A stretch of 64,000 nt of DNA, from IMG/VR virus record IMGVR_UViG_3300037247_001602, positions 1-64,000 of that record, one strand, 5' to 3'. This DNA comes from a virus. The translations under genes and the position numbers were made by a program. Positions 24,674 to 32,361 of this stretch are shown in pieces. Within the stretch, counting starts at the first letter, position 1. Each line of letters begins with the position of its first letter. The notes beneath the pieces are model-generated. The model did no database searches. It saw only the letters and a program-made list of their open reading frames with translations, and was not told where the DNA came from.

Positions 24674-24702
24674 GCGGGCAGGGAAAATAGATCCCTGCCC
24701 GC
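24674..24702 (-). terminator. Hairpin between vWA gene and its neighbour
   Basis: GCGGGCAGGG pairs with CCCTGCCCGC around a 9-nt loop, followed on the - strand by ACTTTTCC. A second hairpin (TGCCTGC/GCAGGCA) lies at 24713-24731. These may weaken read-through between the genes. Confidence 0.55.
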
Positions 24703-24739
24703 GTTGAATAGCTGCCTGCCCCGAGCGCAGGCAACCAGG

Positions 24740-26170
24740 TTAGACGAAGTTGAAGATTTCGCCGGCATTCGCCATGCCGCTTTCTTCCTGAATGTCGGCT
24801 GCGCGAATCGTCATACCATTCGAGAATTTCTTCAAGGTATCTTCGTGGTGACTTTTCCAGCCGCCGCTGTGATGAGAATACGGATCGATGATCACGGAGA
24901 AAACCGTGACTTCTTTCTCATCTCGCCATTCGATGAACTCCTTCAGCCAGCCATCGCTCACATCGCAGATACCATCTGAGATCATCACAATGTCAGCTTT
25001 CGGGTGATCATCATCAATGACCTTTGCGGCGAGATCCAGCGGCCTTTCGAAGTCTGTGCCTCCTCCGAAGAAGAATTCTGCGAAATCGATCACCTGAAAA
25101 ACCGAGTAATTGTTCCAGTCGAACGTGAATACTCTGGTTTCGCTCGCGCTGCCGAAGTGGATTCCGGCAAACTGCCTTCTCTGCAAGACGCAGATCTCCA
25201 GCAATCCTAGAGCGACTGCCTTGGCCCAAATCTCGGGTTCGCCGCTCATTGAGCCAGAATTGTCAATACATGTGACAATCGGTCCCTTTGTTTCCTTCAT
25301 GCGATCGCGTAGCGCAAACTGAAGGACCTCTTTCTTGAGGATTTTCTCGTAGAGTTCCAGCTTCAGAGACGGATGGCTCATCAGGCTGAGTTCCGAATCC
25401 AGCATCCGATCGATATTGTCTCCAGTCTCGACGGAGTAGATTTCCTCGGCTCCCTTCTTGACTTTGGTTCTCTGCGTGCTGACGGCCAGATTTTTGAACC
25501 GGCCAACCAGTTTGGCTAGCTGCCGCAGTTTATCGGATTTGTGGATTCTCTTTGCGAGCTTGATCTTGTCGCTGTGCGTGAGCCGCTGAGCCGTTCCCGC
25601 CCCGGTCCCCCAGGATAGTACGGCCTCTTCCATTTCGCGGCATTCTTTCGATGCTCCCTGTAGTGCGTCCTTGATGGCCTTTCCCAACTTTTTGGGATCT
25701 GGCTTTCTCTTCTTCGGGTCGTCGGGTGGATCGCCCTTCTTGCGTCTCTGGCGAGGCATCTTCTTTACATCTGGGAGCATATCCACCACGCCTTTTGTCA
25801 GCGTAAGTGTTGCGAGAGATGCGTTAAACTCGTCGAGCTTTGTGAAGGACCTGAGTTTTTTGTACGTGTCGTCGTCCAGCATGCCTTTGATGATCTCCCA
25901 GTTGGTTTCCCAGCCGGGCTTCATCTGCCTGGACGGAGTTTCTCTTGGTACGTTTTTGTAGAGAGCGTCGAAAATGTCTTGATGGAGATCAGGAAAGGTT
26001 GGATATTTTGCCTTGTGTTCCTTCTCCTGATCCTTCAGATCCTTCGATTGCCTCTTGACGCTCTGGAACTGGAATTCGTCGAATCGATTACATTCGATCG
26101 CATTCTTTTCGAATGTTTGGCGCTTCTTGCCGCGAATTTTGACTCCGTGGTCTTCTACGTTGGACGCCAT
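24740..26170 (-). CDS. vWA-domain protein, partner of MoxR ATPase
   Basis: A 476-residue protein. The C-terminal von Willebrand A domain begins near residue 295, with the metal-binding MIDAS motif DNSGSMSG at 303-310, a later GGGTDFERPL giving the Thr, and MISDGICDVSDGW giving the Asp. The N-terminal 290 residues are helical and charged, with a basic K/P-rich stretch near 140-165. In bacteria, RavA/ViaA and related MoxR-vWA pairs act as chaperone-like complexes in assembly or metal insertion. The MoxR gene lies two genes upstream in the same direction. Confidence 0.85.
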   Translation of the reverse strand: MASNVEDHGVKIRGKKRQTFEKNAIECNRFDEFQFQSVKRQSKDLKDQEKEHKAKYPTFPDLHQDIFDALYKNVPRETPSRQMKPGWETNWEIIKGMLDDDTYKKLRSFTKLDEFNASLATLTLTKGVVDMLPDVKKMPRQRRKKGDPPDDPKKRKPDPKKLGKAIKDALQGASKECREMEEAVLSWGTGAGTAQRLTHSDKIKLAKRIHKSDKLRQLAKLVGRFKNLAVSTQRTKVKKGAEEIYSVETGDNIDRMLDSELSLMSHPSLKLELYEKILKKEVLQFALRDRMKETKGPIVTCIDNSGSMSGEPEIWAKAVALGLLEICVLQRRQFAGIHFGSASETRVFTFDWNNYSVFQVIDFAEFFFGGGTDFERPLDLAAKVIDDDHPKADIVMISDGICDVSDGWLKEFIEWRDEKEVTVFSVIIDPYSHHSGGWKSHHEDTLKKFSNGMTIRAADIQEESGMANAGEIFNFV

Positions 26171-27129
26171 AGTCTACCTTTCTGGTAGCAGTCCCTCATT
26201 TTCTCTCGTGGAATCTGATTCTCTGGCTTCACGGTCGTTTCTGGACAATCTCTCAGCCAGTGCCAGGCTATTTTCTCATAAGGGTCATAATTTCGGAGAA
26301 CCTTTCCATTTCTTCCCCAAATCAATGGTTCACCCCGGCAACTGGTGATTGGGATTCGTAAACTTGCCTCATCCATGGCTCCGATGAAATACATTCCGCA
26401 ACCACGAGGATCTCCGCGATTCAGTTTGGCAAGTCCCATGGTCTCGTCGAGCTCTAAACAATAGATTCTCTTTCGTCCTGATTGGCCGGTGACGAAGCGA
26501 ACCGTGTTGCCTATTCTTCCTATACCATAAATCCAGCGCTTATTGCGCAGGGGACCGAGGGCGGAATTGAAGTATCGATGCTTGATCGCGGATTCTTCAT
26601 ATTCACGGAAAATGTCCCAGGCAGATACTCGCAGCAGAGCCGTCCATGGATCGACGACATCTTCCCATACGTAAGAGGCGAGATAATCGGGAATGCGACG
26701 CTTCTTTTTCTTGTCCGTTCCACCCCAATGGCGCTTCGGCCAAACGCTCCGTGCTTTCTGAAATAGCCGATAGTAGTCGCATTTGAATACATGGTCTTCC
26801 CCGCGATAGCGTATTTTCGCAGTCCAGGCCCCATCCATGCTAAAGTGCAAAGGTCCAATCTGATGAAATACTTCGACGATCTCCTGATCGTCCATACGGG
26901 TTTTGGTCCTAAGCCTCTTCTGCCGAGCAGCATGTTGGCGAAGCTCCTTATTTGCCTGCTCGATCTTGGACATTGTGTCTTTCAGAATGCGCTGATCCCT
27001 TTGGTTGTCCGATGCCTCCTGAATCATTTTGTCTCTTTGGGCAGATAGAACCTGAACGTCAGCTCTGGAGATCTCTATGTTGCATTGGCATCTTTCGAAT
27101 TCTATTTCTCGGGCCTCGCCAATCTTCAT
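26155..27129 (-). CDS. Unknown protein between MoxR and vWA genes
   Basis: A 324-residue protein. The first 80 residues are coiled coil (RADVQVLSAQRDKMIQEAS...). Residues 90-324 form a beta-rich domain with many W, Y and R (GPLHFSMDGAWTAKIRYRGEDHVFKCDYYRLF; NKRWIYGIGRIGNTVRFV). It overlaps the vWA gene by 16 nt, so they are probably translated together. A substrate or adaptor of the ATPase is a reasonable guess. Confidence 0.6.
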   Translation of the reverse strand: MKIGEAREIEFERCQCNIEISRADVQVLSAQRDKMIQEASDNQRDQRILKDTMSKIEQANKELRQHAARQKRLRTKTRMDDQEIVEVFHQIGPLHFSMDGAWTAKIRYRGEDHVFKCDYYRLFQKARSVWPKRHWGGTDKKKKRRIPDYLASYVWEDVVDPWTALLRVSAWDIFREYEESAIKHRYFNSALGPLRNKRWIYGIGRIGNTVRFVTGQSGRKRIYCLELDETMGLAKLNRGDPRGCGMYFIGAMDEASLRIPITSCRGEPLIWGRNGKVLRNYDPYEKIAWHWLRDCPETTVKPENQIPREKMRDCYQKGRLWRPT

Positions 27130-27154
27130 GGACCTCTCCCCAGCAAAAGAAAAT

Positions 27155-27184
27155 GGGCCGGGACAGATTTCTCTGCCCCGGCCC
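27155..27184 (-). terminator. Hairpin downstream of MoxR gene
   Basis: GGGCCGGG pairs with CCCGGCCC and CAGA with TCTG inside, followed on the - strand by ATTTTCTTTT. Likely a full or partial terminator between the MoxR gene and the next gene. Confidence 0.65.
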
Positions 27185-27191
27185 TCGCCAG

Positions 27192-28397
27192 TTATCTTTT
27201 CGCCGCCGCCTCCCTCGCCATCTTGAGGAAAGGCGTTGGATCGACGCCGAGATGCTCCGTCACGATCTCCGCCTGCATGAGCGTGACCTTATTGAGCATC
27301 TCTTCGTACTGAGCCGTGGGTTTCCCTCTTTCCTTGACTTGTTTGATGAGGTTTTTCATTGTGTCCTGCATCTGTTTCAATTTCGCGTTTGCTTCGACGG
27401 CTCTTTGGGCGCGTTCCGTGCCATCTTTGTGCTTGTAGACAGCATCGCGCTCCTCTTGGGCCATTTCGAAGTGTGAGATGATCTGTTGTTTGATCGGATT
27501 GACGCTCTGGAGGACCGCATCCCGAACGTCCTTCATTTCTTTCCCTGGCGTGCTCCACATGCAGTGCTGGAGAATTTCCAGGTCTTCTTCTTGGACCTCA
27601 TCTCGTCCGTTTATCCAGGCTTCCGCTCTGACGATCCCGAAAGCCTGTTTCCATCTGCGGTTCGAGTGCTCGATCCCGACTTCTTTGAGTTCTCGGCGTA
27701 GCTCGATGAGCTTATTGATAATTGAATCGTCGGTTTGGACACTCAGGACGGATTTCTGGGCTTCCATCAGTTCGTCCAGCGTGACGACGGTTTTGTTGGG
27801 ACTGTATTCGAAAGTGAGCAGAGTCGCGAAATTGCTCGGCTCTCGGATATTGTTCACGAGATACCGAAGCATAATCCTGTCATAGAATGCCCTGGTCTCA
27901 TCCTCCGGCGTTTCATTCGAGGCGCCAACGATCGTCTGCGTGACGGCCTTGTATCGCCGGCCATTCATCATGTATGAGCGCTCCAGGGCAATGTCAAGGA
28001 GCTTGTTCAGGGTTGTGCTGTTGGATTTGAAGATCTCATCGAGGAATGCGATATGGCTTTCCGGAAGCATCCCATCGGGATTTTTCTCGAAGATGATATG
28101 TTTGGTGCCGTCCTCGTCTACGGATTCTCTGATGACGCGATCGCTGACGAGGATCTCATCCGGCGACAGGTCGCGGGCCATCAATTTGTGGAAAAATCGG
28201 GCGCCCTTGATTCTGTTGCAGATTTCTTCCGAGATCATCGACTTGCCGGTTCCCGGAGGGCCGAGAAGAACGACGTGGTTCTGCGTGAGCAGCGCCAAGA
28301 CAATCCCGTGAGAGGGTTCTGGATTTTCAAGAAGTTCGCACTCTTCCTCGATACGTTGGAATTTCTCGTGCAATTCTAAGGTTGCCGCTTCAGTCAT
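27192..28397 (-). CDS. MoxR-family AAA+ ATPase (RavA-like)
   Basis: A 401-residue protein. Walker A GPPGTGKS is at 46-53 and Walker B IAFLDEI near 117-122. A MoxR-type insert and GASNETPEDETRAFYDRIMLRY (sensor 1 and arginine-finger region) follow. The RFFHKLMARDLSPDEIL stretch is close to RavA. The C-terminal 100 residues are helical. MoxR ATPases work with vWA proteins to remodel or assemble complexes; the vWA gene is nearby. A phage-borne pair may help virion assembly or manipulate host complexes. Confidence 0.9.
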   Translation of the reverse strand: MTEAATLELHEKFQRIEEECELLENPEPSHGIVLALLTQNHVVLLGPPGTGKSMISEEICNRIKGARFFHKLMARDLSPDEILVSDRVIRESVDEDGTKHIIFEKNPDGMLPESHIAFLDEIFKSNSTTLNKLLDIALERSYMMNGRRYKAVTQTIVGASNETPEDETRAFYDRIMLRYLVNNIREPSNFATLLTFEYSPNKTVVTLDELMEAQKSVLSVQTDDSIINKLIELRRELKEVGIEHSNRRWKQAFGIVRAEAWINGRDEVQEEDLEILQHCMWSTPGKEMKDVRDAVLQSVNPIKQQIISHFEMAQEERDAVYKHKDGTERAQRAVEANAKLKQMQDTMKNLIKQVKERGKPTAQYEEMLNKVTLMQAEIVTEHLGVDPTPFLKMAREAAAKR

Positions 28398-28632
28398 CGT
28401 GCTCTCCTGGATTGCTTTTGCTTTCGTCTATGATTGACTCGGGTCCTGAGGCCCCACATTCCATGCAGTCTGTGACTTCTTGAATTTCGAGTTCGGAATC
28501 TTGTATCATTTGATCCAGGTCCACTGTAATGAGATTTCCAGATCCGTCTACAATAATTTCGACTTGTGCAGTCGCAAGAGCTTTGAATCTGGATATATTT
28601 CCGCACACCAGACACTTATACCGACTTTCCAT
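28390..28632 (-). CDS. Zinc-ribbon protein
   Basis: An 80-residue protein. Start 28632 is 20 nt after the upstream stop; a longer open frame to 28959 only shadows the upstream gene. CLVC near residue 8 and CMEC near residue 60 form a zinc-ribbon pair around a beta-hairpin region (VEIIVDGSGNLITVDLDQ). The tail is acidic. It overlaps the MoxR gene by 8 nt. Confidence 0.6.
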   Translation of the reverse strand: MESRYKCLVCGNISRFKALATAQVEIIVDGSGNLITVDLDQMIQDSELEIQEVTDCMECGASGPESIIDESKSNPGEHDD

Positions 28633-28651
28633 ATCGTTTGGCCTCGCGCTC

Positions 28652-29617
28652 TTACACCTCTTCGATAACTGTGCGGACGCGCACCTGCGGCCCCAGTTTG
28701 TAGATTGCAACCTCCTCATTGGCTTCGGTAGCGATGGCACCAATATCTTCGGAGAAATCTTCGGTTCCATCTTCGATGATATGGCATTTATCACCGGCAA
28801 CGATGATGAGCCTGCCAGTATCCTGGAATTTCTTGCCGGCCTTTTTCTTAGATTTCTTGCTGGTTTTCTTCGAAGTGGCTTTTGCGGTCTTTTTCTTGGG
28901 CTTCTTGTCAGGTTCCGTAGGAAGTTCGCCTTCCCAATCGGGATGCTTTCTCCCCACATGAATTTTCAATCCCCGAAGTGAATTTCCCCCGCCGTCGCAA
29001 CCCTTAACGGGGCACTTATAATCATATCCCTCGTCATTGCTCGCCGTCACGTCAGTTCCCTCCTGTTGAGTTTCTGTGTTGGCCTCAGGTGATTCCTCGG
29101 GCTCGGGATCGTCTTCAGGCTCGTCCTCCGGCTCCTCAGGCTCTTCAGCAGGAGATTTATCATCATCCGGTGGAGTATCGGCCTCACTGTATGCCTCGTC
29201 GGCATAAGGGCCTGGCTCAATCTCTGTCTCCGGAGAAGGATCATCGTCTGGATCTGGTTGGGTCAGTTCTAATTCGTCGGCATCTACCACGCCGCCACCG
29301 CCATGAGTATCGGGATCATAGTCGTCTTCGTGAGAAAGACGTGGCTCCGTGACTGGGGCCAAAAAGAAATCCCGACGTTCCTGCCAGGCGCTTTCGAGAT
29401 GTGGCTTCCCTCGAAGAGCTTTCGGCGCAACTGCATCTAAATGTTCGATTGGCACTGTCTTGATCTTTGGGCACCAGTTTACGATCTTTGGCTCGCACGT
29501 TGAGAGACACGCAGCGACTGGCCTTGCAAAATCGCAATAAGGACAGTCGATCATTATGTCCCCGCTCTTGCCTGTCTTCATCACAGAAGTCTCAGGCAAT
29601 CCAGTAATTTCGCCCAT
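28652..29617 (-). CDS. Acidic protein with C2H2-like zinc finger and Lys-rich segment
   Basis: A 321-residue protein with GAAGGAGG upstream. CPYCDF near residue 25 may bind metal. Residues 95-195 are an extreme D/E/P-rich disordered region. A C2H2-like finger (CPVKGCDGG...LKIHVGRKH) lies near 203-225. A K/T/S-rich stretch (KKPKKKTAKATSKKTSKKSKK) and a folded C-terminus follow. The charge pattern suggests binding to nucleic acid or to a basic partner. First gene of the long - strand block. Confidence 0.65.
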   Translation of the reverse strand: MGEITGLPETSVMKTGKSGDIMIDCPYCDFARPVAACLSTCEPKIVNWCPKIKTVPIEHLDAVAPKALRGKPHLESAWQERRDFFLAPVTEPRLSHEDDYDPDTHGGGGVVDADELELTQPDPDDDPSPETEIEPGPYADEAYSEADTPPDDDKSPAEEPEEPEDEPEDDPEPEESPEANTETQQEGTDVTASNDEGYDYKCPVKGCDGGGNSLRGLKIHVGRKHPDWEGELPTEPDKKPKKKTAKATSKKTSKKSKKKAGKKFQDTGRLIIVAGDKCHIIEDGTEDFSEDIGAIATEANEEVAIYKLGPQVRVRTVIEEV

Positions 29618-29671
29618 CCAGTCTTCCTCCTTCGCGTAAGAGGTGTAAGTACAGTAAGCCCCAGTATAGAT

Positions 29672-29680
29672 TCTTATACC
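29672..29680 (-). promoter_or_regulatory. GGTATAAGA promoter-like motif, start of the - strand block
   Basis: TGGTATAAGA on the - strand about 55 nt before the start at 29617, in the divergent intergenic region 29618-29804. No -35 box is clear. Confidence 0.55.
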
Positions 29681-29702
29681 AATATTTTCAATGGAATTTT
29701 CA

Positions 29703-29730
29703 TTGACAGATTCCTCTGACTTTCTAGAAT
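29703..29730 (+). promoter_or_regulatory. Sigma70-like promoter of the head gene block
   Basis: TTGACA at 29703-29708, exactly 16 nt, TAGAAT at 29725-29730. It faces the head genes from 29805 and lies back to back with the GGTATAAGA motif. The 187-nt divergent gap holds nothing else that I can name. Confidence 0.7.
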
Positions 29731-29804
29731 GTCTCCTAAGTGATTAGACTAACTATACTTACTACGAAGCGTAAGAATAGTAAACTCTCATGGGAGGTAA
29801 GCCG

Positions 29805-30881
29805 ATGAGCTTCATGCAAGGGATTATCGACGCGCAGGACGACATTGCCGCTGGAGCGCCGATGGCTCGTGAGGATACTGGCTACCTCCGAAATCTTGAA
29901 GTGAATATGGAGCCAGACAAGCTCCCAGATTCCGCGTTCGCGTTGAATCTGATCACGAAGACGGGGAGTGTGATCCGGAAATATCCGATTCTCACCCCCG
30001 ATGATACCGCCCTCTCAGTCTGGTATTTTACCAAAGTCGCCCAGGAACGTCTACCGGAGAAAGTCCGTAGAATCGCCGCTACATTTCTCAAGGCCGCATG
30101 TGAGGCCCATGGAGTCAGTCCTACGGGGATGATTCATCGGTGGGCAGATCCAGCAATTAAAGACAATTCTGTTGTCTTGGGCGAGACAGACACGGGGATT
30201 CCAACTCCTCATGTGAAGCTGGCGAATGACGACTATGCTCTTATAACAGATTCCGGCGAGAAGAAATACCCCATCAATACGCCGATTCTGGTGAAGACGG
30301 CTGCCAGGTATTTCAGGGAGAATTGGAAACAGATCACACCTGCTTGGCGCCATCAGATGGCCGACAATATAACAAAGAAGGCCGGCGCTCTCAGCGTAGA
30401 AATTCCTGTTGAGGACGCCCAAGTTCTGGAGAAATATGCTTCGGGAAGATATTCCAATGTTCTGCATGTGGCCATCAATGAGCGCAAAAACGCCTTGCAA
30501 CATGATGATATGGCCGTGCAGATTCTCGATGCGCTCTTCGAGAAGCGTGCCCGCATGGAGCCCGCAAAATTCGCTCAGTCCTTGGAAACATTCGATCAGA
30601 TGTACGGCCTAAGCGATTACTGGGACTCCACGATCATTGATCCCTACCAGAGCACGTTCGGCGGAATCAAGGTAGAGAAGCCCATCTACGTGGCCGGCAG
30701 AGCCGTCTATCGCGATAAGATCGCTGCTCTGGCCACCGACGAGAAAGTTCTAAAGCACCACTTCAATTCCGATTTTGTCGAGCAATTCCGTAAGGCCCCG
30801 ATCGAGGTATTCCAGAAGTTGGCCACGCCCGATCAGGAACTCATGCTCGTTCTGATCGACGAGAAGGAAAATCGTAGGTGA
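29805..30881 (+). CDS. Structural-block protein with two YPI modules
   Basis: A 358-residue protein. Start 29805 has GGGAGG seven nt upstream; the ATG at 29790 includes that site. Two divergent copies of a module are visible: SAFALNLITKTGSVIRKYPILTPD... and DDYALITDSGEKKYPINTPILVKTAARYFRENW, each followed by a helix with R.A. This (F/Y)AL...YPI.T...A..YF pattern occurs in phage proteins near capsid protease or portal genes. It heads the block containing portal and minor head genes. Function unknown. Confidence 0.6.
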   Translation: MSFMQGIIDAQDDIAAGAPMAREDTGYLRNLEVNMEPDKLPDSAFALNLITKTGSVIRKYPILTPDDTALSVWYFTKVAQERLPEKVRRIAATFLKAACEAHGVSPTGMIHRWADPAIKDNSVVLGETDTGIPTPHVKLANDDYALITDSGEKKYPINTPILVKTAARYFRENWKQITPAWRHQMADNITKKAGALSVEIPVEDAQVLEKYASGRYSNVLHVAINERKNALQHDDMAVQILDALFEKRARMEPAKFAQSLETFDQMYGLSDYWDSTIIDPYQSTFGGIKVEKPIYVAGRAVYRDKIAALATDEKVLKHHFNSDFVEQFRKAPIEVFQKLATPDQELMLVLIDEKENRR

Positions 30882-31159
30882 CCGTGATCGAGAAGATCGC
30901 GTATGTGGGCGGCAAGGGCCCCAAATTCAAGGTCTTGAGGGATGGCCGCGTAAATCTCGATCCGGAAGAACGCGCCTTGGTGATGAAGCGCAAGGCTGTC
31001 TGGCACATGAACGGTGGAGGTCCAAGCTCAGCGGTATTCAAGTCGAATGTGAAGGGGAAAACCTGGTACACGACTCACACGCACAGAGCCTATAATGTGA
31101 CCCCCACGCTGAAGGGAACGATCAACCGCTTCCATAAATTCATAAAGGGCACATCATGA
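30878..31159 (+). CDS. Small protein with IEKIA leader
   Basis: A 93-residue protein starting GTG, overlapping the upstream stop. It begins MTVIEKIAYVGG, one of the recurring EKIA leaders of this region. The remainder is basic with aromatic residues (WHMNGGGPSSAVFKSNVKGKTWYTTHTHRAY). No family recognised; virion association is inferred from the leader and neighbours. Confidence 0.55.
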   Translation: MTVIEKIAYVGGKGPKFKVLRDGRVNLDPEERALVMKRKAVWHMNGGGPSSAVFKSNVKGKTWYTTHTHRAYNVTPTLKGTINRFHKFIKGTS

Positions 31160-31362
31160 AGATGATCGAGAAGATCGCTCGCGAGATGCCGAGCTTCACT
31201 AAGCAAAAGCGACCTGCCAAAGTGAAAGAGATCTACCGTGCGCTCAAGCGGGAGCACCCCGAGATGCCAGCAGCCATGAAAGCTCGCATCGCCGGTCGCC
31301 AGGGCAAAGTCGGAAAACAAGAAGTTGGACCTCCGTACACGGCTCCACTAAGTGGAAAATGA
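31156..31362 (+). CDS. Small basic protein with IEKIA leader
   Basis: A 68-residue protein with an ATGA overlap with the upstream gene. It begins MKMIEKIAREMP and continues with a helical, Lys/Arg-rich chain (KQKRPAKVKEIYRALKREHPEMP) ending in a flexible tail. It could bind DNA or pack inside the head. Confidence 0.55.
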   Translation: MKMIEKIAREMPSFTKQKRPAKVKEIYRALKREHPEMPAAMKARIAGRQGKVGKQEVGPPYTAPLSGK

Positions 31363-31368
31363 CGACCA

Positions 31369-32085
31369 ATGAGAGCCGAACTGGTGATAGAGCCGCTAGA
31401 CACCACTGGACGGATTAAATCTGCCGACGAATGTTTCATCGAAGCATTCCATAGTCCCGGTGCGAACGGATCTGTCAGAAAACTAGCCGCAGTCCAAAAG
31501 CCAGATTCGTGGGAAGCGGGTAGGCCTCCGGGATGGTACTCCCAGACTCTCATCAAGAAATACGATCGGCTCTGGTTCGAATGGGAGCCAGAAACTCTCT
31601 GGTCCACGATCGAGAAAGATTTCAATACCGCAGTTTCCGAACTGACGCGGAACAAGATCAACGCCGCGAAGCTCATTTACCTGACGGATGCATTCTGGAA
31701 GGAGTGGCATGTCTTCGAGAAAGTAGTTCAGGCCTTCACTGATCACATTCCCGACTTCTTCTCCGTAGAGCCTCCCAGCCCGGCAGAGGTCGCATGGGGC
31801 GTTTACGAAGTCAACCGGATGCGACCCAATATCACATTCTCCGAGGAAGTCGCAAGTTACGTTCAGGGGATCTGCAAGGAGGCAGGACTCGTTCTCTTTC
31901 CCGAAGAACTGGAATTCGCACAGCCGAAGCCGTTGGGAACGCTTGCGGCTGACGTGAGGGCCGGATGGCAGATGATCAAAGAGTTGAAAGAGATTGAAAT
32001 CGTAGAGAATGAGATCGGCGTGAATCTTGTAAGATTACAGGCCATCCGTGCTTACGTGGAGGAGCAGTTCAGTGAGCATGAATGA
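31369..32085 (+). CDS. Unknown protein upstream of portal
   Basis: A 238-residue protein. Contains WSTIEKDFNTAVSELTRNKIN and WGVYEVNRMRPNITFSEEVASYVQGICKEAG, both helical; Trp content is high. No motif known to me. It overlaps the next gene by 14 nt. Position between small EKIA proteins and the portal gene suggests head morphogenesis. Confidence 0.55.
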   Translation: MRAELVIEPLDTTGRIKSADECFIEAFHSPGANGSVRKLAAVQKPDSWEAGRPPGWYSQTLIKKYDRLWFEWEPETLWSTIEKDFNTAVSELTRNKINAAKLIYLTDAFWKEWHVFEKVVQAFTDHIPDFFSVEPPSPAEVAWGVYEVNRMRPNITFSEEVASYVQGICKEAGLVLFPEELEFAQPKPLGTLAADVRAGWQMIKELKEIEIVENEIGVNLVRLQAIRAYVEEQFSEHE

Positions 32086-32359
32086 CCAGATAATCTCTGG
32101 ATTCATCGACGAGATCGAGAAAGTCGCCCGCCTCACGGGAAAAGATATTGCTCGTGGAGCTGCTCTCGGAGCCTTGACTGGCATAACAGTAGGAACAGTC
32201 AAGGGTTATACAGAGAAGAAACTTGAAAAGAAACTTAAGAAAAAGTACGGGAAAAAGAGTGAGGTTCCTTGGGCAGCAGCCAGAGGCGTCACAAGCGCAG
32301 GAGCGGGTGCTCTTTATGCCTTGGCGCCACTGATTGCACTTGCTAAGATGAAGAAATAG
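32072..32359 (+). CDS. Small Gly/Ala-rich protein with IEKVA motif
   Basis: A 95-residue protein. GTG 32072 fits GGAGGAG seven nt upstream; ATG 32078 is the alternative. DEIEKVARLTG lies near residue 15. A glycine/alanine-rich helix pair (GAALGALTGITVGTVKGY and SAGAGALYALAPLIALAKM) resembles membrane-inserting or glycine-zipper segments, with a Lys-rich link between. Comparable small proteins are ejected or membrane-active in some phages. Confidence 0.55.
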   Translation: MSMNDQIISGFIDEIEKVARLTGKDIARGAALGALTGITVGTVKGYTEKKLEKKLKKKYGKKSEVPWAAARGVTSAGAGALYALAPLIALAKMKK

Positions 32360-32361
32360 CT

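Noticed and set aside
28633-28959. N-terminal extension of the zinc-ribbon gene ending at 28390
   Set aside because: The extra part is S/K/R-rich shadow sequence of the upstream gene's Lys-rich region; a start at 28632 just after that gene's stop fits better.
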